Below, one piece after another: positions 1-8,671 of a stretch of 17,614 bases of DNA. The notes under the pieces are model-generated. The model had not been told where the DNA came from. It saw only the letters and a program-made list of their open reading frames with translations, and made no database searches. The number at the start of each line of letters is the position of its first letter. The first letter of the stretch is position 1. Source of the DNA: Candidatus Gerdarchaeota archaeon (GTDB lineage: Archaea > Asgardarchaeota > Heimdallarchaeia > JABLTI01). Where the stretch lies: positions 1 to 17,614 of the forward strand of contig JAEORJ010000054.1 in the NCBI GenBank assembly GCA_016840945.1, given 5' to 3'. A program made the translations under genes and the position numbers.

Positions 1-393
1 ACATTCATCTAAGAATTGTTTAAATTTAATTTCATCTTCTGGAAATTTATCCTTAATTTCATTGATCAACTCATCTTTTGTTGAATATAATGATAGTGTT
101 TTACCATTATCAAAATAATTAACTTCCAAAGGATTCAATCTAAAAAATTCGTGTTCAAAACCCATTTCCCTTAATGCTGCACGAAGTGGTTCTTTTTCAC
201 CCATTCCCATTATGCCTTCAGCTCCTCCATCGAAATAGTAACCTTTTCGTGTAAAACCTGTAACAAAACCTCCTGGAACAGTATGTTGTTCTAAAATCAA
301 TGTTTTTATTTTAGGATTATTATGTTGTAAAGTGATTCCTGCACCTAATCCACCAAATCCTGATCCAATAATTATAACATCATATTTTGCCAA
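1..393 (-). CDS. FAD-dependent oxidoreductase, phytoene-desaturase superfamily (N-terminal part, cut by window edge)
   Basis: 131 codons are visible and the reading frame is still open at base 1, so the C-terminus lies outside. The start is read as TTG at 391-393, because GGAGGT at 403-408 sits upstream at good spacing and the frame meets a stop codon soon beyond. The protein begins AKYDVIIIGSGFGGLGAG, a Rossmann dinucleotide-binding GxGxxG loop, followed by TLILEQ with the acidic residue that usually holds the FAD ribose, and then PGGFVTGFTRKGYYFDGGAE. This is the FAD-binding N-terminus of the CrtI/NAD(P)-FAD oxidoreductase superfamily. About half of its visible residues match the next gene (507-2012), so the two are tandem paralogues. 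The substrate cannot be named: carotenoid, retinoid and other polyprenoid oxidoreductases all share this fold. Confidence 0.85.
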   Translation of the reverse strand, partial: MAKYDVIIIGSGFGGLGAGITLQHNNPKIKTLILEQHTVPGGFVTGFTRKGYYFDGGAEGIMGMGEKEPLRAALREMGFEHEFFRLNPLEVNYFDNGKTLSLYSTKDELINEIKDKFPEDEIKFKQFLDEC

Positions 394-440
394 AAATAAA
401 CTACCTCCATTTGTAAAGAATAATAATTATACATTTAGCT

Positions 441-457
441 GTAGTATAAATAATATT
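441..457 (-). promoter_or_regulatory. Candidate archaeal TATA box for the partial oxidoreductase
   Basis: On the minus strand this reads AATATTATTTATACTAC. The TTTATACTA core is centred about 53 bases before the TTG start at 393. Initiation about 25 bases downstream would give a leader of roughly 25-30 bases that includes the GGAGGT ribosome-binding site, so the geometry is sensible. AT-rich DNA produces such motifs by chance, hence the low confidence. Confidence 0.35.
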
Positions 458-506
458 TTGGGATTATTTATTAAAAAATAAAGTGTATTGAGAAAAAACT
501 AATTCA

Positions 507-2012
507 TTAGTTTAATTTCTCAAGAAGGTATTTAGCTGTTTCTAAACCAGATCTAAAAGATCCACCCACACCAGCACCTTTAACATTGGAACCAGCAAAT
601 AATAGATTAGGTATAGGGGTTTGTAGGTTTGGTAATCTTTGACCAAATCTTGGTCCATACCAAGCTCCTTTAGAAACTAAGTTATAACGCTCATATGTAA
701 GAGGTGTTGATAATTCTTTAAGAATAATATGCTTCGAAATTTCGGGTATTACCCTTTCTAATTTCTGAATAATTTTATTGTAAATTTCTTCTTTTAACGC
801 TTTATATTCACCATTACGTTCTCGCCCATTTTCAGCGCTCCAGTTTTTATTCCATTCATATGGTGCAAAAGAAAGAACAATGATTGTTTTTTTGCCATTA
901 TTTTCAATAGAAGAATCAATATTACCAGGAATTCTAACTGCTATTGTATTTAAATCAAAATCGCCTTCTCGTACTTTAGAAATCATTTCATTAAAATCAC
1001 TGTGATCTCGAATGTGAAAATGTGGTGGTAAAGATGAAAGATCAATATTTTCAACACCTAAAAACAAAGCTATTCCAGTTAATGAATGACCAATTGTATT
1101 AATTTTAGCAATATATTTGTCAGGAAAATACTCTTCTCCAACATAATCTTTAATGGTTCGTACTAAATCACCATTTGAAATTAACCAGTTAGCTTTTATT
1201 ATTTCTCCATTTTCTAATTGAACACCTTTAGCAATACCATTTTCGACAATTATCTTTTTAACAGTAGACTGGTATTGAATTTTACCTCCATTGATAAGAT
1301 AAAGGTCTGTTAATTTTAGAGCAAAATCAAGCATTCCACCCTTAGGATAATGTAATCCACCTGCTAGAATATCACTAATTATTGAAGCTGCAACTGGAGC
1401 TTTGAGCTCGTCACTTCTAACACCAGGCCACATACAATAAAATCCAAACATATTTTTAACAGCAGGTTCAGTTAGATATTTATCCATAAAATTTGAAAAT
1501 TTCATCATTCCAAATTTTAAGAGATTTGGATATTTAAAAACTACTTTTAGGATTTGTTTGAAACTTAGTTTGGAGCTTGTAAAACCACCTTTCTTTATAT
1601 CATTGTCTATTTTTTTACAAATTCCTAGAAATCGTTCAACGTTTTCTTTTTCATGAGGGTATGTTTTTTCTATTTCGTGTAAAAGATTTTCTTTAGAAGC
1701 ATACATATTTAGGAAATTATTTTTATCAACAAAAGTCGATTCTACAGGATCTATTCTGTAAAATTTGTGTTTGAAGTTAAATTCTTTCAGTGTTTGATAA
1801 TTTCTACTGTTTTCAAAATTAAGCATCCCTTCCGCACCTAAATCGAAATAAAACCCTTTCCTAGTAAATCCTGAAACATACCCACCAGGCATATTGTTAT
1901 GTTCTAATATTAATGTCCTTAACTTAGGATTCTTTCCTTGTAAATAAATGCCAGCACCTAAGCCACCCATGCCAGCACCTATTATTATAACATCATATAT
2001 TTCATGTACCAT
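507..2012 (-). CDS. FAD-dependent oxidoreductase, phytoene-desaturase/carotenoid-isomerase-like
   Basis: A complete 501-residue protein of normal length for the CrtI-like family. The N-terminus has the FAD Rossmann motif (G12, G14, G17 in IIIGAGMGGLGAG) and a glutamate at residue 37 ending the second strand (TLILEHN), followed by PGGYVSGFTRKGFYFDLGAE. The C-terminus has the typical closing FAD motif, LLFAGSNVKGAGVGGSFRSG, and a helix reaching the end. No signal peptide or clear membrane helix is visible. It lies 113 bases upstream of its paralogue at 1-393, in the same direction, with a T-rich stretch between them that could end transcription. The family oxidises, saturates or isomerises polyprenoid chains such as carotenoids, but many archaeal members have unknown substrates, and no carotenoid gene is nearby to support a narrower call. 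The ATG start is reasonable although its SD is weak. Confidence 0.88.
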   Translation of the reverse strand: MVHEIYDVIIIGAGMGGLGAGIYLQGKNPKLRTLILEHNNMPGGYVSGFTRKGFYFDLGAEGMLNFENSRNYQTLKEFNFKHKFYRIDPVESTFVDKNNFLNMYASKENLLHEIEKTYPHEKENVERFLGICKKIDNDIKKGGFTSSKLSFKQILKVVFKYPNLLKFGMMKFSNFMDKYLTEPAVKNMFGFYCMWPGVRSDELKAPVAASIISDILAGGLHYPKGGMLDFALKLTDLYLINGGKIQYQSTVKKIIVENGIAKGVQLENGEIIKANWLISNGDLVRTIKDYVGEEYFPDKYIAKINTIGHSLTGIALFLGVENIDLSSLPPHFHIRDHSDFNEMISKVREGDFDLNTIAVRIPGNIDSSIENNGKKTIIVLSFAPYEWNKNWSAENGRERNGEYKALKEEIYNKIIQKLERVIPEISKHIILKELSTPLTYERYNLVSKGAWYGPRFGQRLPNLQTPIPNLLFAGSNVKGAGVGGSFRSGLETAKYLLEKLN

Positions 2013-2117
2013 TTTAACAGACTACCATCTTAAATAAATTAATAATTAGAAATAGGTGCGATAACTAAAGATACAAGATGGAAATACTAAAATGGCACTC
2101 TTTAGAAAGTGATTATT

Positions 2118-3947
2118 TTAGCTATTATAATTCTCTAATTCTATATCCTTTAAGCACTTTTCGGTTGGAAAACCAGTTTTTGGATCCCAATCCCTCATTT
2201 TATAGTACTCTTTAAGTTGAACAGCTAAATTAGGGGTCTTCCCTTCGGTTCCTCCTTCTTTCAAACCATAAGACATAACTTTAGGTAAGCGATCATTTTC
2301 TTTTGTTAAACCAAGTTTTTTGTTTAGTAATCGTTTCAAGTTGGTTATTCTTGTGCCTACTTGCATAACATCAGCAATAGAGTAATCCCAACCAGTAGCT
2401 AAAGTTAATGCCTTTACAGTGTCTTCAAAAGGAGGCATAGCAAAATGACACATAATTAAAGCATTATAAACTGCTCTAAAATCTTGAATTTTGACTGCTA
2501 ATTTTCCAGCTTCAATATCATCAAAACGATTATCACATTTCAAATCTATTTCAGGTACTACCACACCTAAAGACATTTTATACCCATCGCCATTATTATG
2601 ACAAGCACCACGAGAGGAAGTTGCATAAACAGCAGCCATAGAAAAGAATGCTCTAGGATCATGGTAAGGTATTTCTAAACCATTTACAGTATGAGCTTCC
2701 TCAGGAACATTGAACTTTTCAGCAAAACTATCAGAACCTTCAGCCATTAAATCACCTATACCATCTCGAGAAGCAAGCTTTTTCAATAATTTAACAGCAG
2801 CATCCACATCGCCCCATTTTGCCTCAATATCATCAAGCTCTTTCTTAGAAATAATTCCTTTTTCAAATAAATGAAAAACCAATCCCAACAATTGCCCTGT
2901 TGAAATAGTATCAATACCATAATCATTACATAAATAGTTCATATATGATATACCTTTCAAATCATCTATCAAAAGATTTGTACCAAAAGCAGCTAAGGTC
3001 TCATATTCCGGTCCACCAGTTGTTGGTATTGCATATTTTCCTTCATCAATCTTAACAACTCTCCCGCAACCAATTACACAGCTATAGCAATGATATCTTT
3101 TTAGTAGGATTGTTTCTTTCATGCGGTTACCATCTATTGCTTCGGTATTATCCATGTGCCCTTTATACCAATATTTAACAGCTACATCACCCCATGGCAT
3201 TCCACCGCTAACATATGCTGCCGTACCAAACATTCTTCGGGATACAGTATTTTCATAAATGTTTTTTCTCATTTTATTTCCTAATTCTTTTAATTCTTTT
3301 TCATTTGCTACTGGAACATCTCGAGTTGATGATTGTAAAACTATTGTTTTCAGTTTTTTAGAACCCATAACTGCTCCTAAACCTGTCCTTCCTGCAGCTC
3401 TATCTCCATCATTCATAACAGCTGCAATTTTGACTAATTTTTCACCTGCAGTACCAATGGCTGCAAAACTAGACATTTTCTCAAAACGATGGTATAGCTC
3501 TTTTTCAACTTCAAAAATATTTTTACCCCAAAGATATGTAGCATCCATTAATAAGATGTCATCATCAAGAATTAGTAATAATTGTGGTGTTTTAGCTTTC
3601 CCTCTAAAAATTATCCCATCAAATCCTAAGAATTTCATATAAGCGCCAAATTTACCACCTGAATTAGCTTCACCCCAAATATTTGTTGCAGGTGATTTTG
3701 CGCACACCACATGACGCCCACAGTTTGGTACTTTGGTGCCAACTAATGGTCCTGTGAAAAAACCAAGAGGGTTTTCTGGAGCAAAAGGATCGAGATTTGC
3801 TGTTAATGAATCATATAACAAAGCAGCAGCTATCCCACTTCCACCAATAAATTTACGGTAAAGTTCTTCTGGAGGGTTTGTTGTTTTTATTTTCTCATTA
3901 GTTAAATCTACTTCCAAAATTTTGCCAGTATTACCATAGACAGTCAT
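2118..3947 (-). CDS. aor: Tungsten-containing aldehyde:ferredoxin oxidoreductase
   Basis: 609 residues, close to the 605 of the Pyrococcus furiosus enzyme. The family oxidises aldehydes to acids in the cytoplasm, passing electrons to ferredoxin through a [4Fe-4S] cluster and a tungsto-bispterin. It starts MTVYGNTGKILEVDLTNEKI, the family N-terminus. The cluster ligands are C287, C290 and C294 (CYSCVIGC) and C500, almost the same numbering as in Pyrococcus (288, 291, 295, 494). The pterin-binding region DGDRAAGRTGLGAVMGSK starts near residue 180. GPEYET at 312-317 holds the conserved active-site glutamate (E314), and H450 in GACHNNGD fits the active-site histidine. A longer frame begins 41 codons upstream, but that extension is hydrophobic and unlike the family; GGTGAG seven bases before ATG 3947 decides the start. 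The substrate range within the AOR/FOR/GOR group is not settled. Confidence 0.95.
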   Translation of the reverse strand: MTVYGNTGKILEVDLTNEKIKTTNPPEELYRKFIGGSGIAAALLYDSLTANLDPFAPENPLGFFTGPLVGTKVPNCGRHVVCAKSPATNIWGEANSGGKFGAYMKFLGFDGIIFRGKAKTPQLLLILDDDILLMDATYLWGKNIFEVEKELYHRFEKMSSFAAIGTAGEKLVKIAAVMNDGDRAAGRTGLGAVMGSKKLKTIVLQSSTRDVPVANEKELKELGNKMRKNIYENTVSRRMFGTAAYVSGGMPWGDVAVKYWYKGHMDNTEAIDGNRMKETILLKRYHCYSCVIGCGRVVKIDEGKYAIPTTGGPEYETLAAFGTNLLIDDLKGISYMNYLCNDYGIDTISTGQLLGLVFHLFEKGIISKKELDDIEAKWGDVDAAVKLLKKLASRDGIGDLMAEGSDSFAEKFNVPEEAHTVNGLEIPYHDPRAFFSMAAVYATSSRGACHNNGDGYKMSLGVVVPEIDLKCDNRFDDIEAGKLAVKIQDFRAVYNALIMCHFAMPPFEDTVKALTLATGWDYSIADVMQVGTRITNLKRLLNKKLGLTKENDRLPKVMSYGLKEGGTEGKTPNLAVQLKEYYKMRDWDPKTGFPTEKCLKDIELENYNS

Positions 3948-3954
3948 ATTTGAG

Positions 3955-3960
3955 CTCACC
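3955..3960 (-). promoter_or_regulatory. Ribosome-binding site fixing the aldehyde oxidoreductase start
   Basis: Minus-strand GGTGAG lies seven bases before ATG 3947. It supports the family-typical N-terminus over the in-frame ATG at 4070. Confidence 0.8.
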
Positions 3961-4130
3961 AATAATATATAATAAGTGATAATACCAAAATAAAACTCTA
4001 TCGAGTAATGGTTTTGGAACTTTACCATGAACAAATAGCTTAATAATCTAAATGGCATAAAAAATAACACTAAAAAAGGATAATCACAAAGTATTCTAAG
4101 AAATAACTAATAATTAAGGGGTAAAACTCA

Positions 4131-6395
4131 TTGTCTGAGATATTAAATAGTTTACAATTATCTCCAACCGAAGAAAAAGTCTACTTGTATCTTCTTGCAA
4201 CCGGACAGCTATCAACTCATGAAATAGCTGAATTGCATAAGTTACATTTATCAGAAGTTGAAGAGGCCGTTAAAGGATTAATTGCTAAAAATCTTATTTA
4301 TGCTAATCCTTCCATCGTGAAGAAATATACTGCAGTCTATCCAATTACCACTTTATCAACTAAAGCTAAAGATACACTAGATACAATTCAAAACATGGTT
4401 GTAGAAATAAATAATTATGCTGAAGAAAAATTTGCTGTTCTAGACCAAATTGTAAAATCACAAAAAGAAGCTATTCATGAGCTAACTCGAACAGTTAAAG
4501 AAGAAGTAAGATTATCAACTGAATCATCTACTTCTGAGGTAACAGCAGATATTGATAAATTAATTGAGGAAATTGGTCAAATATTAAACGAAGAAAGTAA
4601 TACAATAACATCTTCATCTATGAGCACTACTACTGATCTTAGCAAACACTTCCAGGAAACAACTGAAAAAACAGGCAATATTATCAGCCTTTCTGTGAGA
4701 GATATTGTTACATCACTTAACAATTCCCAACAAAGTATTACCAAAACATTTGATGAATCATCATCAAAAATTCAAAATGCTTCAAAAACATATGAGAGTA
4801 GTTTACATGCTTCTCTTGATAATAATTTTGGCACTTACACCAAGATATTAATTGATACTCAGGAAAAAATCAATCGTGCTATAGCACTATATAATTCTGC
4901 TGCAAAAGATAATATGAATATAAATAATCAAGTTGCTAGGGATAGTTTTGCTGGTATTGTTGACACTGTGAATACTAGATTAGGTACCCATGATAAACAA
5001 ACTAATCAAATTCTCGAAGAAAGAATCAGAAATATTACTCAATCTATAACTGAAATGAATGATGAATTTGGCAAGGTCGTTAGAGAACGATTAGCAGGAT
5101 TAAAGAGAGAATATGAACAAATGATTGAAACATTCAATCGTAATGTAGAAAGAATGTTTACTGATTCCAATACTCAATTAGAGCAATTACTAGCAACAAA
5201 AACTAAAACAAATGCTGAAAAAACGAATAATCTCTTCAAGATTTTAAAAGATAACCTTGACAAGAATTCTAATGAAACTCGTGATGAAATTAAAGCGCGA
5301 GAAGTTCGTTTAGGTAATGAAATGAAATCTAATATTGAGATTACCAACAGAAAAATGACTGAAGCTAATGAAAAATTAACTATGGAATTAACAAATAGTT
5401 TCAATAAAGCTCAAACTGATTTTGAAACAGCAAAGAATAACATGAATGCTACTGTTTCTCGAGCAAAAACAGACATTGATACTAAATTCTTAGAAGCTAA
5501 GAATGTAGCAATTACTGATATAGGTAAAGAATTCAAAAACAAAGAGGAAAACTTCACTAGTGTTGGCTCAAAAGTAGTCGAACAGATTAGAATTTTGAAT
5601 AATGATAGTGAAATTAAAGCTAAAAACTTTGTGACAGAAACCAGTGATAATGCTAAAGAAGCAATCGGTAAAATTGAGATGCCTGCGAAAACATTACTAA
5701 ATCGTGGCAAGCAAACTGCTGTTAGATATATCAATGAGCAAGCAGCGATATTTAACAAAGCAATTGATCAAGCACAAGTAGGAATTGAAGACACAATAAT
5801 TGCTGAAACGTCTGAAGTTAAAAATCAATTCAAAGGATATGGCGATAAATACAAAGACGCAAATAGAACAATTGAACGCTTATTATCAAACTTAGAGTTA
5901 ACTTATCGTGAATTATTAACCAAGGTAAAAGATATACCTCGTCCTGAATTGAAAACAATGACTATTCTCGGAAAAGATGCTGTGTTGAAACAAATCAAGG
6001 ATATTTTTGGTCGTATCAAAACAAAAGCTACTATAGTTTATCCAGAGATTAATGATATTCATATGAAAGAATTACTTGAAAGTAATCCAAGAACACGAGT
6101 AATTATAATTTCGGATTTCGATCCTTTCAAGAATGCTGACATTATTAAAAAGTTAATGTCTAAAGAAAACATTCAATTGAAGTCATTAGCAATAGGAGCT
6201 ACAGAAAAACCATATTATGCAATTGGTCGAGACACAGAAGAATGTTTAGTTGGTTCAGTTGATGACTCAGGAGAAGTAGTGGCAATAACTAGTGATTCTA
6301 AAGCTTTTGTTGAAATGGTTAATACAGAGTTCATAGGTAGTATTATTACACCTAAAACAAAAAGAGTTTCTTTAGAAGAAAACAATCAAATATAG
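4131..6395 (+). CDS. TrmB-like winged-helix protein with a very long coiled coil and TrmB-type C-terminal domain
   Basis: 754 residues, starting at TTG with AAGGGGT (4116-4122) eight bases upstream. Residues 1-75 form a TrmB-type winged helix: LSPTEEKVYLYLLATGQLST, then EIAELHKLHLSEVEEAVKGL as the recognition region and a short wing. Residues from about 78 to 600 are almost wholly charged and polar helix rich in K, E, N, T and S, with heptad-like spacing and few prolines or glycines, which suggests a long coiled coil. Residues about 605-740 resemble the effector-side domain of TrmB regulators (strands TKATIVYP and RVIIISD, then ECLVGSVDDSGEVVAITSDS). No membrane helix is seen. Ordinary TrmB proteins are 250-350 residues, so the inserted rod is the unusual part. 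It could be a sugar-responsive regulator, a chromosome-organising protein or both. It is divergent from the aldehyde oxidoreductase gene, 183 bases away. Confidence 0.8.
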   Translation: MSEILNSLQLSPTEEKVYLYLLATGQLSTHEIAELHKLHLSEVEEAVKGLIAKNLIYANPSIVKKYTAVYPITTLSTKAKDTLDTIQNMVVEINNYAEEKFAVLDQIVKSQKEAIHELTRTVKEEVRLSTESSTSEVTADIDKLIEEIGQILNEESNTITSSSMSTTTDLSKHFQETTEKTGNIISLSVRDIVTSLNNSQQSITKTFDESSSKIQNASKTYESSLHASLDNNFGTYTKILIDTQEKINRAIALYNSAAKDNMNINNQVARDSFAGIVDTVNTRLGTHDKQTNQILEERIRNITQSITEMNDEFGKVVRERLAGLKREYEQMIETFNRNVERMFTDSNTQLEQLLATKTKTNAEKTNNLFKILKDNLDKNSNETRDEIKAREVRLGNEMKSNIEITNRKMTEANEKLTMELTNSFNKAQTDFETAKNNMNATVSRAKTDIDTKFLEAKNVAITDIGKEFKNKEENFTSVGSKVVEQIRILNNDSEIKAKNFVTETSDNAKEAIGKIEMPAKTLLNRGKQTAVRYINEQAAIFNKAIDQAQVGIEDTIIAETSEVKNQFKGYGDKYKDANRTIERLLSNLELTYRELLTKVKDIPRPELKTMTILGKDAVLKQIKDIFGRIKTKATIVYPEINDIHMKELLESNPRTRVIIISDFDPFKNADIIKKLMSKENIQLKSLAIGATEKPYYAIGRDTEECLVGSVDDSGEVVAITSDSKAFVEMVNTEFIGSIITPKTKRVSLEENNQI

Positions 6396-6430
6396 AATCT
6401 TGAATTCACTTTCAAGATTTCTTCTTTTTT
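6396..6430 (+). terminator. Hairpin plus T-rich tract after the TrmB-like gene
   Basis: AATCTTGAA (6396-6404) and TTCAAGATT (6411-6419) form a perfect 9-base stem around a 6-base loop, directly after the stop codon. The tail TTCTTCTTTTTTCTT follows. It lies in the 36-base gap between two convergent genes. Confidence 0.7.
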
Positions 6431-6431
6431 C

Positions 6432-8495
6432 TTAAAACAATTTGTTTATCAAACTTTGAATATAATATTGATTTTTCTCTCCCAATACAATAATTGATTC
6501 TTCATCCATTAAAAAGAGTACATTCAATTCTTCAGCTAGTTTTCTTAATTGTTTTCTTAATAGATAGCTTTCTTTTTCAGCTACTAATGCTATAATATAA
6601 TTCTCTGTACGTTCAAGTAGGATTTCAAAATTTCCATGACGAATTCCTTGGAGGAAACCTCTATTGAGGTTATCATCCTCGCCATAAATCCGTCTTGTTC
6701 CTATTTTCTCAGTAAAAGATACAACAGCACCTAGAAAACCTGAAACCAATGTTTCATCAATGTCAATATTACCTTCAGCGAAATAGTGAGAGTATAATGG
6801 TAAACCACCTTCTGACAAGATTAATAGTAACAATGGTCTTGTAGCTAATTCATCTTCATCCATAGATTCTGGTTTGGGAACAAAAGATGATGAAGGGTAC
6901 CTATCAATGACATCTCGAGATGGAACAGGTTCTTCTATAAATTGAAGCTTAGTTAAACGCTCCAAATAATCATTAATAATTGCTAGCTTATCTTTTTGAT
7001 TTAATTCAAGATAATGCTCTTTTAAAGATGTGAAAATATTTGATGATTCATTATAATTTTTGTTTGAGAATAATAAAATAGCTTTCAAGAAGTCTACATT
7101 ATAATACTCGTGTGGGTGATAGCGTTTACTTAATTGAGTGTTTAATTCGTTTATGACTGAAAATGCTTTAATAAAATTCCTTTTTGATGGAAAAGCAATA
7201 TTCTTAGAAACTAAAACATTAAGAAATTGTATGCTTGCTAATAATGCCTGTTGAGATAATTTACTCAATTCTGCAAACTCTTGAGCATTCATGAATAGCA
7301 TTTCAGCTTTGCCAAAATTCCCGGATTGGAATTCTATTAAACCTTCATAATAGATTAATAAAAACTCACCTTGTAAATCACCTCTCCCTCGAAGGAATTT
7401 CCTTGCACGTTCAAGATAAAGTTCCGCTAAATCCAATTCATCAATTTGAATATGAGCATATATTAAGTTAAGATAAGTTGTTGGATCTCTGCTTCCTAAA
7501 TCCTCTAATTCCTTTAATATTCGTAAAGCTGTTGAGATTTCTCCAAAACTTATGTAAAATGAAGCTATTTTTGCAGCTATTAATCGTCTATTTTGTTCAT
7601 CGCCAATTTTTCTGTATAGCTTTTCTGCATGTTTACAGTATTTTATACCTTCATCAAATTTATTCTGGAGTTTCAGATTAGTACCTATAGTTTCTAATGT
7701 TAAAGCTATTAAGTATGAATTCATGAGTCTTCTAGCTATAAAGGCTGCTCTACTATGATGCTGATTGCCTGCTTCAATATCATTTTTGAATTCAATATTA
7801 TATTTACCTAAAGAAATCTCAAATAAACATGTAAGGAATCTATTACCTATTCTCTTAGCGATTGTTAATCCATGATTGATCAGTTCGAAAGCTTTCTCAT
7901 AACGACCCATTTGAAGGAGAATATTGCTTTCTTCATAACATAATTTAGCTGTTAAATAACTAACTTCCAAAATCTCTAATTCATCTTCTATACTTTCCAA
8001 AAACTCCTTAGCTGATAGAATAAGAAAGAGAGCTTCTGTTAAATCACCATTTGCTATTGCATAATGTGCTTTTACCAAGTAAAATTCTATCTGATAAAGA
8101 AGATTATCAGATTTTATTTTTGTTTCAACAATCCTAATATTAGCAGCAGCTCTACTTAATGAATCTTGAGCAACTAAGCCTTTAATATATGGTAATAACA
8201 CAAAATAATTTTCTGACATACGAGCAAGAAATTGTAATTCTTCTAATCGCCTAATCTCATAAGCAATATTTGCTGCTAGATACTCAAGGTTAGGATTTTT
8301 TCCGATATGAATTAAAGCTATATCAATAGTTTTTTCACAGAAGGTATTATACTCTAATCTCTTTTCGTGAGTATATTTTATTAATTCACTTGCCAATAAT
8401 TCTTTTTCATCAGCTGTTAATTCATAAAAAAATGGTTTAAACTCTCGAGGAAATAATGAATTCTCTAACTCCTGTAACAATAAATCTTTACTCAT
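6432..8495 (-). CDS. TPR-repeat protein with C-terminal longin-like domain
   Basis: 687 residues. ATG 8495 is preferred: the in-frame GTG at 8504 is itself part of the ribosome-binding sequence AAGGTGG, five bases before the ATG. From about residue 60 to 520 the protein is a run of helix-turn-helix repeats with TPR-like spacing and residues (for example NILLQMGRYEKAFELINHGL and LIEFQSGNFGKAEMLFMNAQ), a protein-binding scaffold. The last 135 residues (from about 553) are a separate alpha/beta domain: LLLLILSEGGLPLYSHYF, an amphipathic helix LVSGFLGAVVSFTEKI, then FEILLERTENYIIALVAEKE and a final helix. This order matches longin/roadblock-like folds of the kind found in many Asgard proteins and in the MON1 longin domain. 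No membrane segment is visible. A role in GTPase or membrane-linked signalling is inferred from the domain alone. Confidence 0.78.
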   Translation of the reverse strand: MSKDLLLQELENSLFPREFKPFFYELTADEKELLASELIKYTHEKRLEYNTFCEKTIDIALIHIGKNPNLEYLAANIAYEIRRLEELQFLARMSENYFVLLPYIKGLVAQDSLSRAAANIRIVETKIKSDNLLYQIEFYLVKAHYAIANGDLTEALFLILSAKEFLESIEDELEILEVSYLTAKLCYEESNILLQMGRYEKAFELINHGLTIAKRIGNRFLTCLFEISLGKYNIEFKNDIEAGNQHHSRAAFIARRLMNSYLIALTLETIGTNLKLQNKFDEGIKYCKHAEKLYRKIGDEQNRRLIAAKIASFYISFGEISTALRILKELEDLGSRDPTTYLNLIYAHIQIDELDLAELYLERARKFLRGRGDLQGEFLLIYYEGLIEFQSGNFGKAEMLFMNAQEFAELSKLSQQALLASIQFLNVLVSKNIAFPSKRNFIKAFSVINELNTQLSKRYHPHEYYNVDFLKAILLFSNKNYNESSNIFTSLKEHYLELNQKDKLAIINDYLERLTKLQFIEEPVPSRDVIDRYPSSSFVPKPESMDEDELATRPLLLLILSEGGLPLYSHYFAEGNIDIDETLVSGFLGAVVSFTEKIGTRRIYGEDDNLNRGFLQGIRHGNFEILLERTENYIIALVAEKESYLLRKQLRKLAEELNVLFLMDEESIIVLGEKNQYYIQSLINKLF

Positions 8496-8500
8496 TATTT

Positions 8501-8507
8501 CCACCTT
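8501..8507 (-). promoter_or_regulatory. Ribosome-binding site fixing the start of the TPR/longin protein
   Basis: Minus-strand AAGGTGG lies five bases before ATG 8495. The alternative GTG start at 8504 falls inside it and would lack its own site. Confidence 0.7.
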
Positions 8508-8671
8508 AATCTCTAACCAATTGATAATTTAAATTAGTGTGTTTTCATTAATAAGTTATTATTAAAAGGCAATTATTAGTGCATTATCTTTATGGTTCAA
8601 AATTCAATTTTACAGACAAAGTTAATAGCAATTTAATATAATTTAATTACACTATTTATGGTGGAATTAAT

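Noticed and set aside
3961..3975. TTATTATATATTATT as a TATA box for the aldehyde oxidoreductase
   Set aside because: It is only about 20 bases from the ATG; initiation 25 bases downstream would fall inside the gene and remove the ribosome-binding site.
3948..4070. 41-codon N-terminal extension of the aldehyde:ferredoxin oxidoreductase
   Set aside because: It is hydrophobic and unlike the family, has no ribosome-binding site, and GGTGAG sits at the right distance before ATG 3947.
5174..5758. Two minus-strand open frames inside the TrmB-like gene
   Set aside because: They are antisense to a strongly supported coding sequence, and their composition is the complement of coiled-coil codons; no ribosome-binding site or family match.
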